A stretch of 59,042 nt of DNA from Collinsella sp. (GTDB lineage Bacteria > Actinomycetota > Coriobacteriia > Coriobacteriales > Coriobacteriaceae). This document shows, one piece after another, positions 56,744-59,042 of this stretch (position 1 is the stretch's first letter; the number at the start of each line of letters is the position of its first letter). The position numbers and the translations under genes are program-made. The stretch spans positions 1 to 59,042 of the forward strand of contig DXZT01000020.1 of NCBI GenBank assembly GCA_019419545.1, given 5' to 3'. The notes under the pieces were generated by a model that was not told the DNA's origin, ran no database searches, and saw only the letters and a list, made by a program, of their open reading frames with translations.

Positions 56744-59020
56744 ATGCCTAAAACGCTTTTAGTATTTCCCCCAGGATGGAGTCCAGTGGGGCCGTATCTT
56801 GCCTTGCCTGTTTTGAAGTCATATCTTCAAGAGGTTGAACAATACAAAGTTGACATTGTTGACTTAAACGTGGAATTTTACGATGACCTCCTATCTTTTA
56901 GACATGTCGAAGAGTGCTGTAAAAGGTATCGGGAATCAAAGGATTCGTTTAGTTCGAATGTTCAATTAACAATCGAGTTGATACAAAAGTCGGCACTTAA
57001 TGTTGACGAGGCAAAAGATATTTTCAGATCGAAGAGATACTTTAATCTAAAAGAAAGACAATATGCTGAAAACATTTTTAGAAATGCACTCTATATCATA
57101 AATCACGTCTCATATGGAGTTAAATACACGTTCAACTCCATAGATCTGCCCTATGATTATTATTCGACACCAGAAATAATGAAATCGCTTGCAGATACCT
57201 TGCATAATCCGTTTATTTCCTTCTATGAAACTGCCTTTCTTAAGCGTATTCAGAGGGAAAAAATCGAGTTTATTGGGATTTCGGTGAGCGGCTGTTTCCA
57301 ATTGATTTCTGCAGTTACGTTAGCGAAACTGATTAAGGAAGAGTGTCCATCTGTTAAACACGTCTCATTGGGCGGCAATTACATTACTCGTTTAGCAGAT
57401 GACTGCATGAAAGAATGGCATCCCTTTTTTGAATACATTGATTCGATAATGATGTATGACGGCGAAGAGCCGCTTGCACGTCTTCTTGAGGCTCTTGACT
57501 CTGGTGATGACAATCTCGACTGTGTTCCAAACCTTTGCCATGCTAAAGGTGGAAAGATATATAAAAACCATCGGATTGAGCAAACATTTATCAACGATAC
57601 AGTTCCCGATTTCGATGGCTTCGCCCTTTCTAAATACTTCATGCCTGAGTTAATAATGCCGGTTTATTCCTCTAGGCAGTGTTTTAATCATTGCGCCTTC
57701 TGCACCATTCCCGGTGCTACCGGTGGTTGTTACCGAAAGATGCCTATATCGAGAGTATTTGAAATAATGTGTCGGTTAAATGAAAAATACGGCACGAGAG
57801 TTTTCTCTTTTGTGGATGAAACATTCGAAGGCAAAAGAATGGAGCAACTCGCGGATGAAATAAACGCATCGGGAAAAACGTTTTTCTGGCATGGAGAAAC
57901 GAGGTTCTCTCCAACCCTAAGTACAGAAGTTTTTAACAAGATATACCAAAGTGGATGTAGGCAGATTCAGTTTGGCCTCGAGTCATACAACCAAAGAGTT
58001 CTTGATCTAATGAAGAAGAACACGAGAGTTGATTGGATTGATCGCAATATCCATGATTGTCTCAATGCGGGTATTCCTGTTCATCTATTTTTTATGATTG
58101 GCTTTCCGACCGAAACTAAAGAAGAGGCTCTGAACACCTTAGCTTATACAGAGAATGTTTTGAATTATTCAAAACAGGTATGTGGTGTTCCATATTCCAC
58201 GAGAGGATTTACGAATTTTAGTCTCGTTATGGGGTCGGATGTTTGGAATCATCCCGATAAGTATGGTGTCTCTGTAATGCCGAAGTCCCAATATGAGGAT
58301 TTGCGCCTCGAAGTGGATTATGTTTCAGGCACTGGTTTAACTTTAAATGAAGCAAAATCCTTATCTGATGAGCATCATATTGATTTTTATATGCAAGAGG
58401 TCATAAACGGTAGCGACACAATTGACTTGCCCCAGCGCCTTCATATTTCAGAGGTGACCTGGATCCTAGATTCTATTCACGCTGTCAGGTATAAGGGACA
58501 TTTGACCAAAGTAAAGCGACGGCTAACTAGTCTAAATCCAGCTGATCGAATCTGGCTGGATTCCAAGACCTCTGTCGTGCTCGTTGAGCCATTTGCCTAC
58601 TTCTATAATTCTGAATACCATCATGTCTATGCTGTTTCCCAGTTGGTATACCTTAAGTTGGCCCGTTTATTGGAGGCCGATTGTAGCATTTCTCTTATTC
58701 TTGATCAGGGCGACCTCGAGCTGACAAGGGCGATAGAAGAACTGTTGCATTATGGATTGCTGAATACAAATATCGATGCCGATTATGTAATGCACGATAA
58801 TGGTTTTCAATTGGTTAAAAGTTCGTTTGTTAAAGAAGTCGGACGCTCAAAAGAGGGGTTAAGAGTACTGCTGAGTTGTGCCACCCATAGAATGTGTGCG
58901 GTTAATGATTTTTCGTTCGCTTTGCTTTCGTTGTTTGAAAAGCCGATTACTAAGAACGAGGTGTGCGACATTTTGAAAAAAGAGGGACGGTTGATTTTCA
59001 ATCTCAGCGCAACAGCCTGA
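56744..59020 (+). CDS. B12-binding-type radical SAM protein, RiPP-maturase-like
   Basis: The 758-residue protein has an N-terminal domain of about 300 residues in the cobalamin-binding style (TLLVFPPGWSPVGPYLALPV, IEFIGISVSGCFQLISAVTL, HVSLGGNYITR) without a DxHxxG motif. A radical SAM barrel follows with cluster ligands Cys313, Cys317 and Cys320 (RQCFNHCAFCTIPG), FVDETF, GCRQIQFGLES and FFMIGFPTE. The last 220 residues hold two segments that might each be a small winged-helix/PqqD-like domain (about 610-680 and 705-755; inference). The family methylates or rearranges peptides and other substrates. The gene is AT-rich, follows the MFS gene by seven bases, and ends 22 bases before the window edge, so partner genes may lie beyond. 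Confidence 0.85.
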   Translation: MPKTLLVFPPGWSPVGPYLALPVLKSYLQEVEQYKVDIVDLNVEFYDDLLSFRHVEECCKRYRESKDSFSSNVQLTIELIQKSALNVDEAKDIFRSKRYFNLKERQYAENIFRNALYIINHVSYGVKYTFNSIDLPYDYYSTPEIMKSLADTLHNPFISFYETAFLKRIQREKIEFIGISVSGCFQLISAVTLAKLIKEECPSVKHVSLGGNYITRLADDCMKEWHPFFEYIDSIMMYDGEEPLARLLEALDSGDDNLDCVPNLCHAKGGKIYKNHRIEQTFINDTVPDFDGFALSKYFMPELIMPVYSSRQCFNHCAFCTIPGATGGCYRKMPISRVFEIMCRLNEKYGTRVFSFVDETFEGKRMEQLADEINASGKTFFWHGETRFSPTLSTEVFNKIYQSGCRQIQFGLESYNQRVLDLMKKNTRVDWIDRNIHDCLNAGIPVHLFFMIGFPTETKEEALNTLAYTENVLNYSKQVCGVPYSTRGFTNFSLVMGSDVWNHPDKYGVSVMPKSQYEDLRLEVDYVSGTGLTLNEAKSLSDEHHIDFYMQEVINGSDTIDLPQRLHISEVTWILDSIHAVRYKGHLTKVKRRLTSLNPADRIWLDSKTSVVLVEPFAYFYNSEYHHVYAVSQLVYLKLARLLEADCSISLILDQGDLELTRAIEELLHYGLLNTNIDADYVMHDNGFQLVKSSFVKEVGRSKEGLRVLLSCATHRMCAVNDFSFALLSLFEKPITKNEVCDILKKEGRLIFNLSATA

Positions 59021-59042
59021 ACGGACCCCGCGTTTCCGCAGC

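Noticed and set aside
1..59042. CRISPR array, rRNA operon, insertion sequence or integrase
   Set aside because: I saw no regularly spaced direct repeats, no rRNA motifs and no transposase or integrase ORF anywhere in the window.

Overview
The window looks like a chromosomal segment of a high-GC, strictly anaerobic Actinomycetota bacterium of the class Coriobacteriia; Collinsella or a close relative is my best guess. I infer this from overall base composition, protein style, a class III (oxygen-sensitive) ribonucleotide reductase with its activase, frequent GTG/TTG starts with strong Shine-Dalgarno sites, and gut-type catabolic genes. I could not check taxonomy by search.

Layout. 1-2456: the 3' part of a tRNA-Gly(GCC), a GH13 alpha-glucosidase, then a complete tRNA-Gly(GCC) and tRNA-Val(GAC). 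2457-6257: a long structured leader, nrdD, two large palindromic elements and nrdG. 6324-7993: folE, an HD-domain hydrolase and folB. 8000-15412: mixed housekeeping, including a YgjP-like metalloprotease, an M19 dipeptidase, a SlyD-type isomerase followed directly by a UreE-like protein, a PerR-type regulator, acylphosphatase, a Gfo/Idh/MocA oxidoreductase, RNase HI and a LysR regulator. 15572-16998: a 17-codon Cys-containing leader ORF before metY. 17310-22712: a secreted protein, a tiny membrane protein, a ketopantoate reductase, a cyclase, an iron-sulfur aldo/keto reductase and endonuclease IV. 22860-25963: a polar amino acid ABC importer whose permease carries an unusual exported N-terminal domain. 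26080-29757: flavodoxin with a DUF3793 protein, a metal-binding HMA protein behind a CsoR-like operator, and an SOS-type Y-family polymerase with its YolD partner. 29992-34212: a half-length iron-alcohol-dehydrogenase relative, pgi and two HAD phosphatases.

34363-45750 is the most striking block: a GntR/UTRA regulator followed by a ten-gene same-strand run. It encodes a YfcC-type permease, an amidohydrolase, a FrlC-like epimerase, a FrlB-like SIS deglycase, two FrlD-like PfkB kinases, a second amidohydrolase, a YjbQ protein, a BtpA/SgcQ protein and an FGGY kinase. The core is that of the E. coli fructoselysine (frl) system, but it is roughly doubled and carries functions frl lacks. I infer catabolism of an amide- or amine-conjugated sugar related to Amadori compounds.

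45830-50565 returns to housekeeping (TatD, TcdA, an SdpR/SdpI-like pair, EttA). From about 50600 the base composition becomes AT-richer in two stretches. 50846-52343 holds a Tat-type signal-bearing papain-fold-like protein plus a lipoprotein. 54974-59020 holds a small conserved protein, a DUF2087 regulator, an MFS exporter and a 758-residue radical SAM protein, which together look like a modification/export cassette that probably continues past the right edge. Between them lie two high-GC genes for low-complexity proteins.
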